From the NCBI GenBank assembly GCA_003560935.1, contig PWJF01000560.1:1-11203 (forward strand): a DNA stretch of 11,203 bases, in the 5' to 3' direction. The notes below the pieces were generated by a model, which saw nothing but the letters and a program-made list of their open reading frames with translations, had not been told where the DNA came from and made no database searches. Position 1 is the first letter of the stretch, and each line of letters opens with the position of its first letter. This document shows positions 9,746 through 11,203 of the stretch, one piece after another. Source of the DNA: Ignavibacteriales bacterium (GTDB taxonomy: Bacteria > Bacteroidota > Ignavibacteria > T3Sed10-11). The position numbers and the translations under genes are program-made.

Positions 9746-11203
9746 CTATTCCACGACTCCAGTATCATCAATCAACACCTTAAACCGGTACACTATCCGC
9801 CCGCGAATCTCCTGCACGAGCACCTCCTGCAAAATTGCATTATCGAAAAGGTTGAAAAATCTCGGTATGCGGGAGCGATATATCGAATAACCGTTTATCT
9901 CAAGTCCCCGTCCATGATCACCCGTTGATTGCACGTCGAGTATCCAGAGTGAGTTTATATCGTTAACGCCGGTGCTCAGGTGCGTCAGATTCCTGCTCCA
10001 GCGGTTATAACCGGGAACAAGTTCCTCGTAAAGATCGAGTGCATCCCGCAATTTTCCTATTTCGTTCCGTACCTCCGCAATCGACGACTCAAGTTGTGCT
10101 ACCTCGAGTGCCTGGGTCTCCTTGAATTCTATTTCATCAGCAAGTTGGTTGATTTTCACCTGTTGTAACGGAATCTGTGCCGCAAAGAATACCGTCAGTA
10201 CAAACAGCAATACCAGTGCGGCATATCCGTGCCAGGCAAGCTTGAAGGCATCCTGTTCCGCCATCATGTGTCCGGGGAGCAGATTGCTGGGATACATCGC
10301 CGGATGTTTCGGTTCGAGAACTTTCCATGCAGTCGCCAGAGGGATTGCATACTCCGAGAGTTCATCTACGCTGTCGGCCGGGAACAAGCTTGTATCGAGC
10401 TCATCGTATTTAATGTATCCGACGTCGGAGACGGAGAATTTATCCTTGAAGAAATCACGAAGGCCGAGACGCTGGGCGTCGCCGGCAAGGATGATCCGGT
10501 CAAGGTGATGAATACCGATATTATCCTGTTCGAGCGAGGCGCGCGAGTAGATAGTATTTTGTAAATTCGCCGATTCGATACCTTCGGCGATTACAGGTGC
10601 AAAGTGCTGATGCTCGTTGCCTCTCATGAAAATGAGTCGTGTGAACTCCTGGGCAACGTAGATAATGAGCGTGTGCTCGTCGCTGTCGAACCGGTAATTC
10701 AATTTGACAGCGTTCATCAGCGCTATTTCCGCGGTATCGATAACCGGTATCCGCGGCGGTCGTTTACCTGCTGCACTTTGTGCATCGGTAATGAGATTTG
10801 CGAGGTTTACACCGTCTTCACGGACAATACAGATCAATGTTCCCGTACCGGTCTCAAGGATCGAAACGGCATCTTCCTCCGGAACTACCGATCGCATGTT
10901 TCCTAACTCTTCAAGGACACGTTGTTTTAACTTTTTACCCTGAAGTCCGAAATCGGTTTCAAGGATATGATAATCGATAGCCGGTTCGGTAACGGCATAG
11001 GAGACTGCATATGCTTCTTCTCCCATATCGGACAATAAATTGCTGATAACCCTCTCGTTGTTGAGTGCCGGACCGGCGTCTTTCTCTCCCAGGTCGGGCT
11101 GCGTTCCGGTATCGTCATCGAGATCGAACGAGGTGGTTTCCGCTCCTCCGAATGACAGGTCCTCGAGATCGGACTCGTATTTTGTCTCGTCCAGCTTGGT
11201 CAC
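9746..11203 (-). CDS. PilM-PilN fusion, pilus inner-membrane platform protein (5' end at or beyond window edge)
   Basis: 485 residues are visible from a GTG at the last base; this is probably an internal Val, since the actin-like IDIGSxxIK start of PilM is not seen. Residues about 8-45 are an acidic, low-complexity linker. Residues about 62-300 match the rest of a PilM/actin-like fold: a basic/helical KKLKQRVLEELGN, VIDTAEIALMNAVKLNY (154-170), TLIIYVAQEFTRLIFMRG (178-195) and DRIILAGDAQRLGLRDFF (235-252). The motif NLLPG at 307-311 is the usual N-terminal mark of PilN and dates the fusion junction. Then come a membrane span (about 325-343), a coiled coil (about 346-396) and a ferredoxin-like PilN domain (about 400-480; SLWILDVQ, LEINGYS, RFFNLFDNAILQEVLVQEI). 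A fused PilM-PilN has the same topology as GspL of type II secretion. It should link cytoplasmic motor parts to the periplasmic PilO/PilP domains encoded next. Confidence 0.82.
   Translation of the reverse strand: MTKLDETKYESDLEDLSFGGAETTSFDLDDDTGTQPDLGEKDAGPALNNERVISNLLSDMGEEAYAVSYAVTEPAIDYHILETDFGLQGKKLKQRVLEELGNMRSVVPEEDAVSILETGTGTLICIVREDGVNLANLITDAQSAAGKRPPRIPVIDTAEIALMNAVKLNYRFDSDEHTLIIYVAQEFTRLIFMRGNEHQHFAPVIAEGIESANLQNTIYSRASLEQDNIGIHHLDRIILAGDAQRLGLRDFFKDKFSVSDVGYIKYDELDTSLFPADSVDELSEYAIPLATAWKVLEPKHPAMYPSNLLPGHMMAEQDAFKLAWHGYAALVLLFVLTVFFAAQIPLQQVKINQLADEIEFKETQALEVAQLESSIAEVRNEIGKLRDALDLYEELVPGYNRWSRNLTHLSTGVNDINSLWILDVQSTGDHGRGLEINGYSIYRSRIPRFFNLFDNAILQEVLVQEIRGRIVYRFKVLIDDTGVVE

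Overview
The window is ordinary bacterial chromosome: dense coding, moderate GC, Shine-Dalgarno-type starts, and no phage, plasmid, transposase, tRNA, rRNA or CRISPR signal that I can see. The organism cannot be named from this alone. A C5-pathway heme cluster, a hopanoid-epimerase-like reductase, a type IV pilus MNOPQ-type cluster built from fused genes, and a lipoprotein with a carboxypeptidase-regulatory-like domain plus Ig-like domains fit a Gram-negative (diderm) member of the Fibrobacterota-Chlorobiota-Bacteroidota side of the tree (Calditrichota, KSB1, Marinimicrobia or Ignavibacteria-like). That placement is inference.

Plus strand, 1-5813. The window opens inside a citrate synthase gene (C-terminal ~297 codons) that ends at a hairpin near 914-956. 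A tight five-gene run follows: an alpha/beta hydrolase, a family-5 (UdgB-type) uracil-DNA glycosylase, porphobilinogen synthase (hemB), an extended SDR/HpnA-like reductase, and glutamate-1-semialdehyde aminomutase (hemL). Junctions are 11 nt, a 1-nt overlap, a 4-nt overlap and 9 nt, so this looks like one transcript. HemL makes 5-aminolevulinate and HemB condenses two of them to porphobilinogen. The other three genes have no obvious role in tetrapyrrole synthesis.

Centre, 5814-5876. A strong stem-loop with a U-tract on the minus strand separates the convergent blocks and probably terminates both.

Minus strand, 11203 to 5877. Reading in transcription order: a PilM-PilN fusion (runs off the right edge), a PilO-PilP fusion, a compact secretin (PilQ-like), and an Ig-domain lipoprotein. 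Together the first three would form the inner-membrane alignment platform and outer-membrane pore of a type IV pilus or related type II-like machine. The fusions make the layout resemble GspL/GspM/GspC/GspD of type II secretion. A 196-nt gap between the first two genes carries a repeat-like inverted structure.

Most notable points: the glycosylase reading frame extends upstream through two iron-sulfur cysteines to an apparent AUA start with a well-placed Shine-Dalgarno; the two pilus fusions; and the possible dispersed repeat inside the pilus operon. I did not find a clearly new defence or mobile system.
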